Shown here: positions 1-8,901 of the stretch, one piece after another | How positions within the stretch are numbered: position 1 is the stretch's first letter | Layout of the letters: every line of letters begins with the position of its first letter | Assembly (NCBI GenBank): GCA_001604005.1 | Contig: LVAM01000010.1 | Span: 337,079-401,078, forward strand | Direction: 5' to 3' | Origin: Clostridiales bacterium Firm_07 | GTDB lineage: Bacteria > Bacillota > Clostridia > Oscillospirales > CAG-272 | DNA length: 64,000 nt | The notes under the pieces: generated by a model | Told to the model about the DNA's origin: nothing | Database searches by the model: none | What the model saw: the letters and a program-made list of their open reading frames with translations, nothing else | Position numbers and translations under genes: made by a program

Positions 1-1
1 C

Positions 2-55
2 GACCTCTTCTCGGAAGATATCGACTACGACGCGAAACCAGAAAAGAAAAACTGA
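2..55 (+). CDS. C-terminal end of a gene cut by the window edge
   Basis: Seventeen codons and a TGA stop are open from the window edge, encoding DLFSEDIDYDAKPEKKN. The acidic-then-lysine-rich tail is a plausible protein C-terminus but too short to assign. About 270 bases separate it from the next start. Because the next three genes resemble the partners of a PspA-type protein (ydjF) in Bacillus, the missing upstream gene is worth identifying, but nothing visible proves it is pspA. Confidence 0.4.
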   Translation, partial: DLFSEDIDYDAKPEKKN

Positions 56-324
56 TCTTCCTCCTGCGCTGTGCGTGATCGACCGACGGCGGAGCCGACA
101 CGAAGATTCAAGGGATCCGGATCGTCCGGTGATGGTTTGCAGACCTCCCTTTCCCGCACCGATCGACTTGTCTCGGGCGGGGTTAAAGGACGTTGGGAGC
201 AGTAAAGTCACCGGCAGGATCCCGCCTTGCCATGCAGGGTTCTGATGCTCGGCGACACGGCAGGGCGGGTTTTTCGGGAGATCTTTTTCTTTTCGGCGAA
301 AATTTTATTTTGAAGGAGACAAAA

Positions 325-1608
325 ATGGGCATCATTCGTGCAACACTCAGCGCCGTCGGCGGCGGTTTTGCCGACTCTTGGGAAGAAGTGCTTGAAGCCG
401 ACAATATGAGCGATACGACGGTCTTTACGAAAGGCGTGAAAGTACGCCCCAACGACCGCCGCAACCACAACAAAAAAGGAACCGAAGACACCATTTCAAA
501 CGGCTCGATCATTCACGTGTACGACAACCAGTTTATGTTGCTCGTGGACGGCGGCAAAGTGGTGGATTTCACCGCCGAGCCGGGATATTATAAAGTGGAT
601 AACTCCTCGATGCCCTCGCTTTTCGCGGGACAGTTCGGGGCGTCGATCGCGGAAACTTTCCGCCGCGTCAAGTTCGGCGGCGTGCCTTCTTCCAAACAGC
701 AGGCGTTTTTCATCAATTTGCAAGAGATCAAAGGCATCAAATTCGGCACGCGCACGCCGGTCAACTATTTCGATAACTTCTACAACGCGGAACTGTTCCT
801 GCGCGCGTTCGGTACATATTCCATCAAGATCACCGATCCGCTGAAATTTTACGCCGAAGCGATCCCGCGCAACAAAGAGCGCGTGGACATCACCGAGATC
901 AACGAGCAGTATCTCTCCGAATTTCTCGAAGCCCTGCAAGCGGCGATCAACCAAATGTCCGCCGACAATATCCGCATCTCGCAAGTCGTCAGCAAAGCGC
1001 GCGAACTCTCGCGCTATATGGCGACGGAACTGGATGCGGAGTGGAACGAGCGGCGCGGGTTTGAAGTCGCCTCCGTGGGCATTGCCAGCGTTTCTTACGA
1101 CGAAGAATCGAGAAAACTTATCAATATGCGCAACCAAGGCGCGATGCTCGGCGACGCCGCGGTGCGCGAAGGATACGTGCAGGGCGCGATCGCGCGCGGT
1201 ATGGAAGCGGCGGGCGGTAATTCCGCCGGCGCCACCGCCGCCTTTATGGGTATGGGATTTGGTATGAACGCGACGGGCGCCGCTTCCTTTTCCGAGACCA
1301 ACCGCCGCCAGATGGAGGCACAGGAAAAGGCGAGAGCACAAGCGGCGGCAAGCGCCGCGGCGGCGAACTCCTGGACTTGCGCGTGCGGCAAAGTGAACAC
1401 CGGAAAATTCTGCGCCGAATGCGGCGCGAAAAAGCCCGAGGCGCCGGGAGAATGGACTTGCCCCGACTGCGGCAAAGCGAACACGGGCAAATTTTGCGCC
1501 GAGTGCGGCACGAAAAAGCCCGAAACGCCGGGCAAATGGTTCTGCCCCGATTGCGGCACCGAAAACGACGGCAAATTCTGCCGGAACTGCGGCAGGAAGA
1601 AGGATTGA
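325..1608 (+). CDS. SPFH-domain protein with three C-terminal zinc ribbons (YdjI-like)
   Basis: The 427-residue protein starts at ATG 325, chosen because GAAGGAG lies 6-7 bases upstream; an in-frame GTG at 193 has no such site. The body (about residues 20-300) has the features of the SPFH/'virion core' YdjI family. It is followed by an Ala-rich, Met/Gly-rich linker and three consecutive short zinc ribbons (about 350-427), each with paired CxCG/CPDCG and CAECG/CRNCG cysteine knuckles. Homologues are membrane-associated scaffolds in envelope-stress modules; that role is inferred here. It is followed after 3 bases by a second zinc-ribbon gene and then a TPM gene, matching the ydjG/ydjH/ydjI gene set. 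Tandem triplication of the ribbon looks recent, since the linkers (KKPEAPGEW, KKPETPGKW) are nearly identical. Confidence 0.8.
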   Translation: MGIIRATLSAVGGGFADSWEEVLEADNMSDTTVFTKGVKVRPNDRRNHNKKGTEDTISNGSIIHVYDNQFMLLVDGGKVVDFTAEPGYYKVDNSSMPSLFAGQFGASIAETFRRVKFGGVPSSKQQAFFINLQEIKGIKFGTRTPVNYFDNFYNAELFLRAFGTYSIKITDPLKFYAEAIPRNKERVDITEINEQYLSEFLEALQAAINQMSADNIRISQVVSKARELSRYMATELDAEWNERRGFEVASVGIASVSYDEESRKLINMRNQGAMLGDAAVREGYVQGAIARGMEAAGGNSAGATAAFMGMGFGMNATGAASFSETNRRQMEAQEKARAQAAASAAAANSWTCACGKVNTGKFCAECGAKKPEAPGEWTCPDCGKANTGKFCAECGTKKPETPGKWFCPDCGTENDGKFCRNCGRKKD

Positions 1609-1611
1609 CCG

Positions 1612-2700
1612 ATGCCGGTACAAAGCGCCACCACCTACGCGTGTCCCAACTGCTCGGCAGGGCTGCTTTTTCAACCTGACAAGCAAAAATTCTGTTGTGA
1701 GTTTTGCCTTTCGGAGTTCACCGAAGCGGAACTGAACGCCACCGAGACCGCGCGCGCCGCCGAAGAGGCGGCAAGCGCGGCCGCGGAAGCGGCGGCGGAA
1801 GCGGGCGAAGTGCCGGACGAGGAGTTTTGCGCGCAGATGGGCGAATACCATTGCGCCGCGTGCGGCGCCGACATCGTCGCCGACGAGACTACCGCCGCCA
1901 CCGAGTGCCCCTATTGCCACAACCCCATCATCTTGGGCGGAAAACTGGCGGGGCAGATGCGCCCGCACAAGGTGATCCCCTTTCAATTTGACCGCGAGGG
2001 CGCAAAGGAGAAACTGCGTCTTTTTATGAAAAAGAAGTGGTTTGTGCCGCGCGATTTCGTCGCGCCCGAACAACTGGAACATATCGCCGGCGTCTATTAT
2101 CCCTTTTGGTGCACCGACGCCGACACACGCGCCTCGATGACGGCGCGCGCCACGCGCGTGCGCTCCTGGCGGGCGGGTGATTATCGCTATACCGAAACCT
2201 CGCGCTTTCACATCGTGCGCGGCGGCGACATTCATTTTGAGGATATCGTCACGCCCGCGCTCACCGAAGAGGACAAAGAGATGCTCTCGGGCATTCTCCC
2301 CTATCCCTCCGATTCCCTGCAAGATTTCTCTATGCCCTATCTTGCGGGCTTTCTTGCCAAAAAGCGCGATATTGAAAAAGAAGCCGTACGCGAAGCGGTA
2401 CGCGCGCGTATGGTAAAATACGCGGGGCAATTGCTGACGCGCACCATCGGCGCCTACACCACCGTATCGCCCGGCGCGTCGCGCCTTCTCGTGGATCGGA
2501 TCCACTGGGATTATACGCTGATGCCGATCTACATCCTCACCTACAAGCACGGCAAGCGTTCCTACACGTACGCCATCAACGGCTACACGGGGAAAGTGTG
2601 GGGAGCGCTTCCGGTGAGCGGCAGAAAACTCGGCGTTTTCGGCGGTATACTCGGCGCGCTTGCTGGCGCGCTCGTCGCCGCCCTGATCCTGCTCGTTTAA
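1612..2700 (+). CDS. TFIIB-type zinc-ribbon membrane-anchored protein (YdjG-like)
   Basis: A 362-residue protein. The N-terminus carries a zinc ribbon (C11, C14 with C28/C29/C32), then a Glu/Ala-rich helical linker, then a second ribbon (CAACG ... CPYCHNP, about residues 80-105). A central conserved domain follows, and the last 25 residues form a Gly/Ala/Leu/Val membrane segment. It starts 3 bases after the SPFH gene, so translation is probably coupled. By position and architecture it matches the zinc-ribbon partner (YdjG type) of SPFH/TPM modules in Firmicutes, which has been linked to membrane-stress PspA systems. No enzymatic motif was recognised; it is not a transcription factor by any visible feature apart from the ribbon. 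Confidence 0.7.
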   Translation: MPVQSATTYACPNCSAGLLFQPDKQKFCCEFCLSEFTEAELNATETARAAEEAASAAAEAAAEAGEVPDEEFCAQMGEYHCAACGADIVADETTAATECPYCHNPIILGGKLAGQMRPHKVIPFQFDREGAKEKLRLFMKKKWFVPRDFVAPEQLEHIAGVYYPFWCTDADTRASMTARATRVRSWRAGDYRYTETSRFHIVRGGDIHFEDIVTPALTEEDKEMLSGILPYPSDSLQDFSMPYLAGFLAKKRDIEKEAVREAVRARMVKYAGQLLTRTIGAYTTVSPGASRLLVDRIHWDYTLMPIYILTYKHGKRSYTYAINGYTGKVWGALPVSGRKLGVFGGILGALAGALVAALILLV

Positions 2701-2712
2701 GGGGGAAACGGT

Positions 2713-3465
2713 ATGCGAAAAACGCTGTTTTTGCTGTTTTCTCTTTTGCTGTTTGCTCTCCTGCTCTTACCCGCGGCGGCGAAAAATACCGCCGTCATCG
2801 ACAAGGCGGGGCTCCTTACGGCAGACGAGGAGACAGCGCTCCAAAACACGCTTCTCTCCCCCAAAGAAGACACGCTCTTTTTTGTGGTGACCGGCTACGG
2901 CGACGAAGCGCCGACGAACAGAGAAATCATCTCGCTTTGCGGCTTTTCCAAAGAGGATCCCGCCGTCATTCTCGCGGTGCGGCGTTCCGGCGGCGAGTAT
3001 TTTTACGATCTTTACACTTTCGGCGCCGCCGACAAATGGTTTACAAACGGCGACGTTGACGATCTGTTGGACGACACCGCCGTTTACGGCAACCTGAAAA
3101 ACGGGCGCGTCTTTGACGGCTCCGCCGCCTTTTTGCGCCTCGCCAACTCCATTTGCATCAACGGCGAAAAACGCCTTGCCGAGAAAGAGGCAAAAAAAGA
3201 AGCGGGAAGACCGCTTCGCGCCGTTCTCTTCGGCATTCTCTCCGCGGCGGCGATCGGCGGCGGCGCGACGCTCGGCATCTTTCTCTTTTACCGCCGCAAG
3301 ATACACGGTGAGATCTACCCGCTCGATCGGTATGCCAAACTGAATCTTACCGTATCCAAAGATATTTTCGTGGGGCGCACCGTCACGCGCGTGCGGGTGC
3401 AGTCTTCCTCGTCTTCGGGCGGTTCGTCGGGCGGATTTTCCGGCGGACACCGCGGCGGCAGATAA
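2713..3465 (+). CDS. TPM-domain secreted/membrane protein (YdjH-like)
   Basis: A 250-residue protein with a clear signal peptide (1-23, MRKTLFLLF... AAAK), a TPM/TLP18.3-type domain (about 27-140: V-I-D-K-A-G-L-L-T start, alternating hydrophobic strands), a transmembrane helix (about 170-195) and a Ser/Gly-rich tail ending in GGHRGGR. That order is the signature of bacterial TPM proteins whose domain faces outward and whose Gly-rich tail follows the membrane anchor. It is the third gene of the SPFH / zinc-ribbon / TPM operon, 12 bases after the preceding stop, and is closed by a strong terminator. The function of this set is inferred from the family to be envelope maintenance or stress. Confidence 0.75.
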   Translation: MRKTLFLLFSLLLFALLLLPAAAKNTAVIDKAGLLTADEETALQNTLLSPKEDTLFFVVTGYGDEAPTNREIISLCGFSKEDPAVILAVRRSGGEYFYDLYTFGAADKWFTNGDVDDLLDDTAVYGNLKNGRVFDGSAAFLRLANSICINGEKRLAEKEAKKEAGRPLRAVLFGILSAAAIGGGATLGIFLFYRRKIHGEIYPLDRYAKLNLTVSKDIFVGRTVTRVRVQSSSSSGGSSGGFSGGHRGGR

Positions 3466-3491
3466 AAAAAGGCGGCTGTGCCGCCTTTTTT
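3464..3491. terminator. Bidirectional terminator between convergent operons
   Basis: A perfect GGCGGC / GCCGCC stem with a TGT loop is flanked by seven A and six T, so it can end the TPM operon on the plus strand and the efp operon on the minus strand. Confidence 0.9.
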
Positions 3492-3495
3492 AATC

Positions 3496-3903
3496 TTATT
3501 TTTCTTCTTCGTTCAGTTTGGCGCCGCAGGCGGGGCAAGTCATATCCGCCGCGTCCACCGTGTCGTCAAAACAAATGGTCTCGCCGCATTTGGGGCACTC
3601 AACCTCGTAGGTTTCGTCGTTGCAATCACAGTCAAGATCGCAGTTGTCGCAATCGCCGTCGCACTCGTCGTCATCGTCTGCTCCCGCGAGATACTCCTCG
3701 ACGTCGCCGAGGTCCTCGTCAAGCTCCTCTGCGTAATCGTTCAGTTCTTCCACGTCGCGGTCCAGGTCGTCCACTTTCTCGGCAAGCGCGTCGACAAGGT
3801 CGATCAGCGCCGCGATCAGTTTGCCCTCGTTGGTCTCGCGGTCATAGGCAAGCCCGTCGGCAAGACCTTTGAGGTACGCGGTTTTTTCTTTCATCGTGGC
3901 CAT
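3496..3903 (-). CDS. CD1247 N-terminal-domain protein with acidic/Cys cluster and zinc ribbon
   Basis: A 135-residue protein beginning MATMKEKTAYLKGLADGL, the hallmark start of the CD1247 N-terminal-domain family of Clostridia. A helical coil (about 25-70) is followed by an unusual Asp/Cys-rich segment (DDDDECDGDCDNCDLDCDC) and a C-terminal CPKC ... CPAC zinc ribbon. It lies 16 bases downstream of efp, the usual family context. AAGGAG sits 6 bases before ATG 3903. Function is unknown; metal binding by the cysteine clusters is an inference. Confidence 0.8.
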   Translation of the reverse strand: MATMKEKTAYLKGLADGLAYDRETNEGKLIAALIDLVDALAEKVDDLDRDVEELNDYAEELDEDLGDVEEYLAGADDDDECDGDCDNCDLDCDCNDETYEVECPKCGETICFDDTVDAADMTCPACGAKLNEEEK

Positions 3904-3919
3904 TTTTTGCTCCTTTCTC

Positions 3920-4480
3920 TTATGCGCGGGAGAGATATTCTCCTGTGCGGGTATCGATCTTCAACACGTCGCCCTCGTTGATGAAGAGCGGCACTTTGAT
4001 CTCGGCGCCGGTCTCCAACGTGGCGGGTTTTAAGGTGTTGGTCGCGGTGTTGCCGGCAAAACCGGGATCGGTCTTCGCCACGGCAAGTTCCACGAAAGTG
4101 GGAGGCTCCACGCCGAACACGTTGCCCTTATAAGAAACGATTTTGCAGATCATTTCTTCTTTGACAAATTTGAAACTGTCGGGCAGTTTATCGCCGTTGA
4201 GCGGCAACATATCGTAAGTTTCCATATCCATAAAGTAATACAGATCGCCGTCGCTGTACGAATATTGCATATCTTTGCGCTCGATATACGCGCTGTCGAA
4301 TTTATCGGTGGGGTTGAAAGTTTTTTCGATCACCGCGCCCGTGATGACGTTTTTCAGTTTGGTGCGCACGAACGCCGCGCCCTTGCCGGGTTTCACGTGT
4401 TGAAATTCCACCACTTGCAAAACGTTGCCCTGACCGTCGTCAAAGGTGATGCCGTTTTTGAAATCGCCTGCCACTACCAT
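3920..4480 (-). CDS. efp: Elongation factor P
   Basis: A 186-residue, full-length EF-P that enters the ribosome E site to relieve stalling at polyproline stretches. It has the three-domain arrangement of the family and the acceptor loop [12 protein letters not shown], with Lys33 at the position modified post-translationally in other bacteria. Neither an epmA nor a ymfI-type modification gene is visible here, so the modification is unknown. ATG 4480 is preceded by GGAGG at good spacing. A promoter (TTGCAA-17-TAAAAT) lies upstream on the minus strand, divergent from the remA promoter. The CD1247-like gene is co-transcribed. Confidence 0.96.
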   Translation of the reverse strand: MVVAGDFKNGITFDDGQGNVLQVVEFQHVKPGKGAAFVRTKLKNVITGAVIEKTFNPTDKFDSAYIERKDMQYSYSDGDLYYFMDMETYDMLPLNGDKLPDSFKFVKEEMICKIVSYKGNVFGVEPPTFVELAVAKTDPGFAGNTATNTLKPATLETGAEIKVPLFINEGDVLKIDTRTGEYLSRA

Positions 4481-4543
4481 AAATTTTTCCTCCGAAAATG
4501 AAAATCCGCACCATTTTGTGCGCTTCTGTAAAAGTTATACTTT

Positions 4544-4572
4544 ATTTTACACGATTTTTTCGTTTTTTGCAA
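4544..4572 (-). promoter_or_regulatory. Sigma-A-type promoter for efp
   Basis: On the minus strand TTGCAA (4572-4567) and TAAAAT (4549-4544) are 17 bases apart, about 65 bases upstream of the efp start. Confidence 0.7.
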
Positions 4573-4631
4573 GTGCTTTTTGTAATTTTGCGGAATTTTC
4601 GGAGAAAAATTCCAAGAGTTGCGGCACGGAC

Positions 4632-4659
4632 TTGACAAAAACGAAAAATAATGTATAAT
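4632..4659 (+). promoter_or_regulatory. Consensus sigma-A promoter for the remA-gmk-priA run
   Basis: TTGACA (4632-4637) and TATAAT (4654-4659) with a 16-base spacer, about 40 bases before remA. It is the only strong promoter seen for the long housekeeping run that follows. Confidence 0.85.
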
Positions 4660-4700
4660 ATATTCTGTATCACTATCCGGTAAATTATTGAGGTGGAATT

Positions 4701-4973
4701 ATGAAGTTCATTCACATCGGCTTCGGCAATATGGTGGCGCTTGATCGCATTGTGGCGCTGGTCAGCCCCGATTCCGCGCCGATCAAACGGCTGATCCAAG
4801 ACGCAAAGGACGAAGGCCGCACCATTGACGTCACCTGCGGCAGACGCACCCGCGCCGTCATCATCACCGACAGCGAACACGTGATCCTTTCCGCCATTCA
4901 GGCGGAGACCATCGCCAACCGTTTGGAAAACGACGATCTGGACGAGGACGATGCGGAAGGGGAGGAAGACTGA
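4701..4973 (+). CDS. remA: RemA-family DNA-binding regulator (DUF370)
   Basis: A 90-residue protein starting [20 protein letters not shown], the conserved opening of the RemA/DUF370 family, with the family's [12 protein letters not shown] segment. RemA of Bacillus is an oligomeric DNA-binding activator of matrix and osmoprotection genes; homologues almost always sit just upstream of gmk, as here. The last 15 residues form an acidic tail ([12 protein letters not shown]), longer than I would expect. The stop overlaps the gmk start (TGATG), so the two are translationally coupled. What it regulates in this organism cannot be told from the window. Confidence 0.92.
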   Translation: MKFIHIGFGNMVALDRIVALVSPDSAPIKRLIQDAKDEGRTIDVTCGRRTRAVIITDSEHVILSAIQAETIANRLENDDLDEDDAEGEED

Positions 4974-5593
4974 TGCTGCAAAAACCCGCCAAAGGTCTGA
5001 TGATCGTGGTTTCCGGTCCCGCCGGCAGCGGCAAAGGGACGGTGCTTGCCGATCTGCGACGCGACAAGGCGTTTGCTTATTCGGTCTCCGCGACCACCCG
5101 CGCGCCGCGCCCCGGAGAAGTGGACGGCGAGCATTATTATTTTCTCACGCGTGAGGAGTTTGAAAAAAAGATCGCGCGCGGGGAGATGCTGGAGTACACC
5201 GAGTATTGCGGCAATCTTTACGGCACGCCGAAAAAAGAGGCGGAGCGCGTGATCGAGAGCGGCAAACATCTCTTACTTGAAATTGAAGTGCAGGGCGCGA
5301 AAAACATCAAACGCGCGTTTCCGCACGCCGTGACCGTTATGCTGCTTCCCCCCTCGTTTGCCGTGCAGGAACAGCGCTTGCGCGACCGCGGTACCGAAAG
5401 CGAAGAACGCATTCTCGGACGGCTGGAACGCACGAAAGAAGAACTGCAAGACCTCTCCGATTATGATTATATCGTCCTCAATCCCGACGGCGGGATCGCG
5501 GACGCCACGGCACAGATCCGCGCCATCGTCAAAGCCGCGGAAAGCGCCGCGGAGCGATTTCCCGACCTTGCCAAGCATTATTTTGAAAACTGA
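4973..5593 (+). CDS. gmk: Guanylate kinase
   Basis: A 206-residue enzyme converting GMP and ATP to GDP and ADP. The P-loop GPAGSGKGT is at residues 15-23; the GMP-binding region (SATTRAPRPGEVDGEHYYF) and the lid arginines (RLRDRGTESEERILGRL) are present. It overlaps remA by one base and is followed 36 bases later by rpoZ. The remA-gmk-rpoZ-priA order is conserved in Clostridia and Bacilli. Confidence 0.97.
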   Translation: MLQKPAKGLMIVVSGPAGSGKGTVLADLRRDKAFAYSVSATTRAPRPGEVDGEHYYFLTREEFEKKIARGEMLEYTEYCGNLYGTPKKEAERVIESGKHLLLEIEVQGAKNIKRAFPHAVTVMLLPPSFAVQEQRLRDRGTESEERILGRLERTKEELQDLSDYDYIVLNPDGGIADATAQIRAIVKAAESAAERFPDLAKHYFEN

Positions 5594-5629
5594 TTTTGAA
5601 GACGCCCGAACGGCGAAAAGGAGTTTTTT

Positions 5630-5923
5630 ATGATGATCTATCCCACGATTTCCGAACTGACCAAAGACAAGTTCAACCGCTATCAACTGGCGATCGCCAC
5701 CGCAAAATGCGCGCGCATCATTACCGACGAATACGTGAAACAGCGCACCGCCGCCGAAAGCGCCCTGACCGGCAACAAAGACAGCGGATCGAGCATTGCC
5801 TCGCTCATTGACCCCAAACTTGCCAACGAAAAAGCCGTCAAGAACGCCATCGACGGTATTTACGACGGCGATTACGTCATCGTGGATTCTCCCGAAGAAC
5901 CCGAAAACGACGAGGAAGACTGA
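5630..5923 (+). CDS. rpoZ: RNA polymerase omega subunit
   Basis: A 97-residue protein. Its N-terminal half (YPTISELTKDKFNRYQLAIATAKCARIITDEY) matches the omega subunit, which helps fold and assemble beta-prime. There is an acidic C-terminal tail, as in many omega proteins. AAAAGGAG precedes ATG 5630; a second ATG follows at once (5633), so the start is uncertain by one codon. It is placed between gmk and priA as in most Firmicutes. Confidence 0.92.
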   Translation: MMIYPTISELTKDKFNRYQLAIATAKCARIITDEYVKQRTAAESALTGNKDSGSSIASLIDPKLANEKAVKNAIDGIYDGDYVIVDSPEEPENDEED

Positions 5924-5952
5924 TTTTTCCCGAAAAGAAAGGAGAGAGCGCC

Positions 5953-8424
5953 GTGCAAGAGCGATACGTAAAAGTCCGATTGCTGGATGCTCCCTTTTTT
6001 CTCGATAAAGAATACGATTACAGCGTGCCGCGCGAACTCTCGCAAGTTTTGCGACCGGGCAGTTTTGTCACCGTTCCGTTCGGCGGGGGCAACCGCCCGC
6101 GTATGGCTCTCGTCACGAAAGAGAGCGAGGGCGCGCCCCTGACGGCAATCAAACCGATCCGATCGGTCTCAACGCCCCGCATTTCTCTCGACGAGGAAAT
6201 GTTGGGGCTTGTCTGCTTTTTGCGGGAGCACGCGCTTGCCACCACGGGGGACGCGGTACACGCGATGATCCCCGCGGGCGCGCTTTCCTCGCTTGCCGAG
6301 CGCTACCGCGCGACGGGGAAAAGCGTAGACGACGTGCGCCGCCTTTCCGCGGAAGAAACGATGATGCTCGCCTTTCTGCGCGGCGTCGACGACGCCGGAA
6401 CGGCGACACTGCGCTCCCGCTTCGGCGCGAAAGCCGAAGAAATGGCGGCACGCCTTTGCCGTCTCGGCCTTGCCGCGCGGGAACTTGCGGAAAAGCCCTC
6501 GATGGCGGAAAAAGAGCGCTTGACCTATTCTCTCGCGCTCCCCCCCGCGCGCGCCGAAGCCTTGCTTTCGGGCGCGGAAAAGCCGCGACTCGGTGAAAAA
6601 CAACGGCTTTTCCTTTCTCTGCTCTTGTCGGGTGACAAGGAGGACAGCGCGTTGAAAAGCGCCGGCGTCACACGCGCGCAGATCAAAGCGTTTGCGGACA
6701 AGGGCTGGCTGACCGAGCGCCGCGAGAGCGTGCCGCGCTCTCCTTTTTCCGCCGACGCGTATGCGCGACAGCCGCTCCCGCAACTCAGTGAAGAACAACA
6801 GGAAGTTTTTGACAAGATCGAAACTCTTGCCGCCGACGGCGCGGCGCACGCGGTGCTCTTGCACGGCGTGACGGGCAGCGGCAAAACCGCCGTGATGCTC
6901 TCGGAGATCGACCGAATGCTTTCGCGCGGGCGCGGCGTGATCGTCCTTCTCCCCGAGATCGCGCTGACGCCGCAGACGCTTGCGGTGTTCTGCTCGCGCT
7001 TCGGAGACCGCGTGGCGGTGCTCCACTCGGCGCTCTCGGCGGGCGAGCGCACCGATACTTACCGCAAAATCAAAGACGGCACCGCCGACGTCGTCATCGG
7101 CACGCGCTCCGCCGTTTTTGCACCGGTGAAAAATCTCGGACTCATCGTGATCGACGAGGAGCACGAAAGCACCTATAAATCGGATATGAACCCGAAATAT
7201 CACGCCCGCGACGTGGCGCGCTATCGCGCGGCGTATCATAAAGCGATCCTACTTCTTTCTTCCGCCACGCCCTCTCTTGAAAGTTATAAACGGGCATTGG
7301 AGGGCAGATACACGCTCCTTTCGCTCCGACATCGCTTCGTCGGCGCGCGGCTCCCGGAAGTGGAGGTGGCGGACATGCGCACCGAAGCCGGCGCGGGCAA
7401 CCTTTCCCCGCTCGGCGCGAAACTGACCGCGCGACTTTCCGAAAACCTGAAAAGAGGCGATCAGGCGATCCTCTTTCTCAATCGGCGCGGGTATAACCAT
7501 ACTATCTCCTGCCGCAGCTGCGGCAAACCGCTTTCCTGCCCCGCGTGCAGCGTTTCGCTGACCTATCACACCAAAAAAGGCACGTATAAAGAGGGGTATC
7601 TTCTCTGTCATATCTGCGGCAGGAAACTGCCTCTGCCCGAAAAATGCCCCTCGTGCGGATCGCCGCATCTCGCGCGGCTCGGTTACGGTACCCAGCGGGT
7701 GGAGGAAGAACTCTCCTCGCTTTTCCCCGCCTCGCGCGTACTGCGTATGGACACCGACACCACCTCTTCGCGCTTTGCCTATGACGAACTGCTCGGCGCT
7801 TTTCGCCGCCGTGAGGCGGACGTTCTGCTGGGCACGCAAATGGTGACCAAAGGACACGATTTTCCCGACGTGACGCTTGTCGGCGTGCTGATGGCGGACG
7901 CCTCGCTGTATCTGGACGACTATCGGGCGGGTGAGCGCACCTTCTCGATGCTGACGCAGGTGATCGGCAGGGCGGGACGCGCCGAAAAACGCGGCGTTGC
8001 CGTGATCCAAACGGCAAACCCCGATCACGACGTCATCACGCTGGCGTGCCGACAGGATTATCCCGCGTTTTACGAGCGCGAGATACGCCTGCGCAAACTG
8101 CTGGTCTTTCCGCCCTTTTGCGATATCGTGTTGCTGACGATCTCGGATCAAAACGAACAGCAACTTTTCCGCGGGGCAAAAGCCCTGTCGGACGCGCTCT
8201 CTTCCCGTATCAGCGGCGATTTTCGCGACGTGAAACTGATCGCTTTCGGACCTTTTGAGGCGCCCGTGTACCGCGCCGAGGGGGAATACCGCATGCGTAT
8301 GGTCGTCAAGTGCGCGCTCAACGCGCGCGCCCGCGCGCTGTTTGCGGATCTGCTTGCCGCGTTTTCAAAAGAAAGTAAAAACAAGCCGCTTTTGTCGGTG
8401 GATTTCAATCCTTCCAACCTGTAA
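5953..8424 (+). CDS. priA: Primosomal protein N' (replication restart helicase PriA)
   Basis: An 823-residue, 3'-to-5' DNA helicase that reloads the replisome at stalled forks. The GTG start at 5953 has GGAGAG upstream and gives the conserved N-terminal 3'-DNA-binding domain (VKVRLLDAPFFLDKEYDYSVP). Walker A GVTGSGKT is near residue 305, the DEEH box near 400, the four paired zinc cysteines near 520-575 (CRSCG, CPAC, CHICG, CPSCG), and the helicase motif QVIGRAGR follows. Length is usual for Firmicutes. Def starts 12 bases later. Confidence 0.97.
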   Translation: MQERYVKVRLLDAPFFLDKEYDYSVPRELSQVLRPGSFVTVPFGGGNRPRMALVTKESEGAPLTAIKPIRSVSTPRISLDEEMLGLVCFLREHALATTGDAVHAMIPAGALSSLAERYRATGKSVDDVRRLSAEETMMLAFLRGVDDAGTATLRSRFGAKAEEMAARLCRLGLAARELAEKPSMAEKERLTYSLALPPARAEALLSGAEKPRLGEKQRLFLSLLLSGDKEDSALKSAGVTRAQIKAFADKGWLTERRESVPRSPFSADAYARQPLPQLSEEQQEVFDKIETLAADGAAHAVLLHGVTGSGKTAVMLSEIDRMLSRGRGVIVLLPEIALTPQTLAVFCSRFGDRVAVLHSALSAGERTDTYRKIKDGTADVVIGTRSAVFAPVKNLGLIVIDEEHESTYKSDMNPKYHARDVARYRAAYHKAILLLSSATPSLESYKRALEGRYTLLSLRHRFVGARLPEVEVADMRTEAGAGNLSPLGAKLTARLSENLKRGDQAILFLNRRGYNHTISCRSCGKPLSCPACSVSLTYHTKKGTYKEGYLLCHICGRKLPLPEKCPSCGSPHLARLGYGTQRVEEELSSLFPASRVLRMDTDTTSSRFAYDELLGAFRRREADVLLGTQMVTKGHDFPDVTLVGVLMADASLYLDDYRAGERTFSMLTQVIGRAGRAEKRGVAVIQTANPDHDVITLACRQDYPAFYEREIRLRKLLVFPPFCDIVLLTISDQNEQQLFRGAKALSDALSSRISGDFRDVKLIAFGPFEAPVYRAEGEYRMRMVVKCALNARARALFADLLAAFSKESKNKPLLSVDFNPSNL

Positions 8425-8436
8425 AGGAGAAAGAAT

Positions 8437-8898
8437 ATGGCAATTTTGAAGATCAGAAAAGCAGGGGACGAGGTCCTTGCCAAAGTTTCCCGCCCCGTGG
8501 AGGAGATCACCCCCCGCATTCTCACGCTGCTTGACGATATGGTCGAAACGATGCACCGCGCCGACGGCGTGGGGCTTGCCGCGCCGCAGGTCGGCGTGCT
8601 CCGCCGCGTGGTGGTGATCGAGACCGAAGAAAGCGGACTTTTGGAACTCATCAACCCCGTGATCGTAGCGACGAAAGGCGAACAGCGCGACGCGGAAGGG
8701 TGTCTGTCGGTCCCCGGCGTTTACGGCGTGACCGTGCGCCCGATGCGGGTGACGGTCAAGGCGCTTGACCGCCACGGCAGGGAGATCGAAGTGACGGGTG
8801 AAGATCTGCTTGCCCGCGCGCTCTGCCACGAAATCGATCATCTGGACGGACATCTTTTCACCGAACACGTGGTGAAATACTTGGGAGATAACAACTAA
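8437..8898 (+). CDS. def: Peptide deformylase
   Basis: A 153-residue metalloenzyme removing the N-formyl group from nascent proteins. All three motifs are intact: GVGLAAPQVG (about 44-53), EGCLSVP with the metal cysteine, and HEIDHLDG with two metal histidines and the catalytic Glu. AAGGAG lies upstream of ATG 8437. Fmt follows after 3 bases, so the formylation/deformylation pair is co-expressed. Confidence 0.97.
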   Translation: MAILKIRKAGDEVLAKVSRPVEEITPRILTLLDDMVETMHRADGVGLAAPQVGVLRRVVVIETEESGLLELINPVIVATKGEQRDAEGCLSVPGVYGVTVRPMRVTVKALDRHGREIEVTGEDLLARALCHEIDHLDGHLFTEHVVKYLGDNN

Positions 8899-8901
8899 AC
8901 G

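Noticed and set aside
56-324. GC-rich stretch before the SPFH gene examined for a structured RNA
   Set aside because: No convincing match to SRP RNA, RNase P RNA, tmRNA or a riboswitch core, and no strong promoter; nothing supported could be annotated.
193-324. N-terminal extension of the SPFH protein from an upstream GTG
   Set aside because: The extension is Arg/Gly-rich, not conserved in the family, and the strong Shine-Dalgarno belongs to ATG 325.
496-2550. Long minus-strand open frame opposite the SPFH and zinc-ribbon genes
   Set aside because: It is the antisense shadow of two well-supported genes in GC-rich DNA; the translation is Arg/His/Gly-rich with no domain and no ribosome-binding site.
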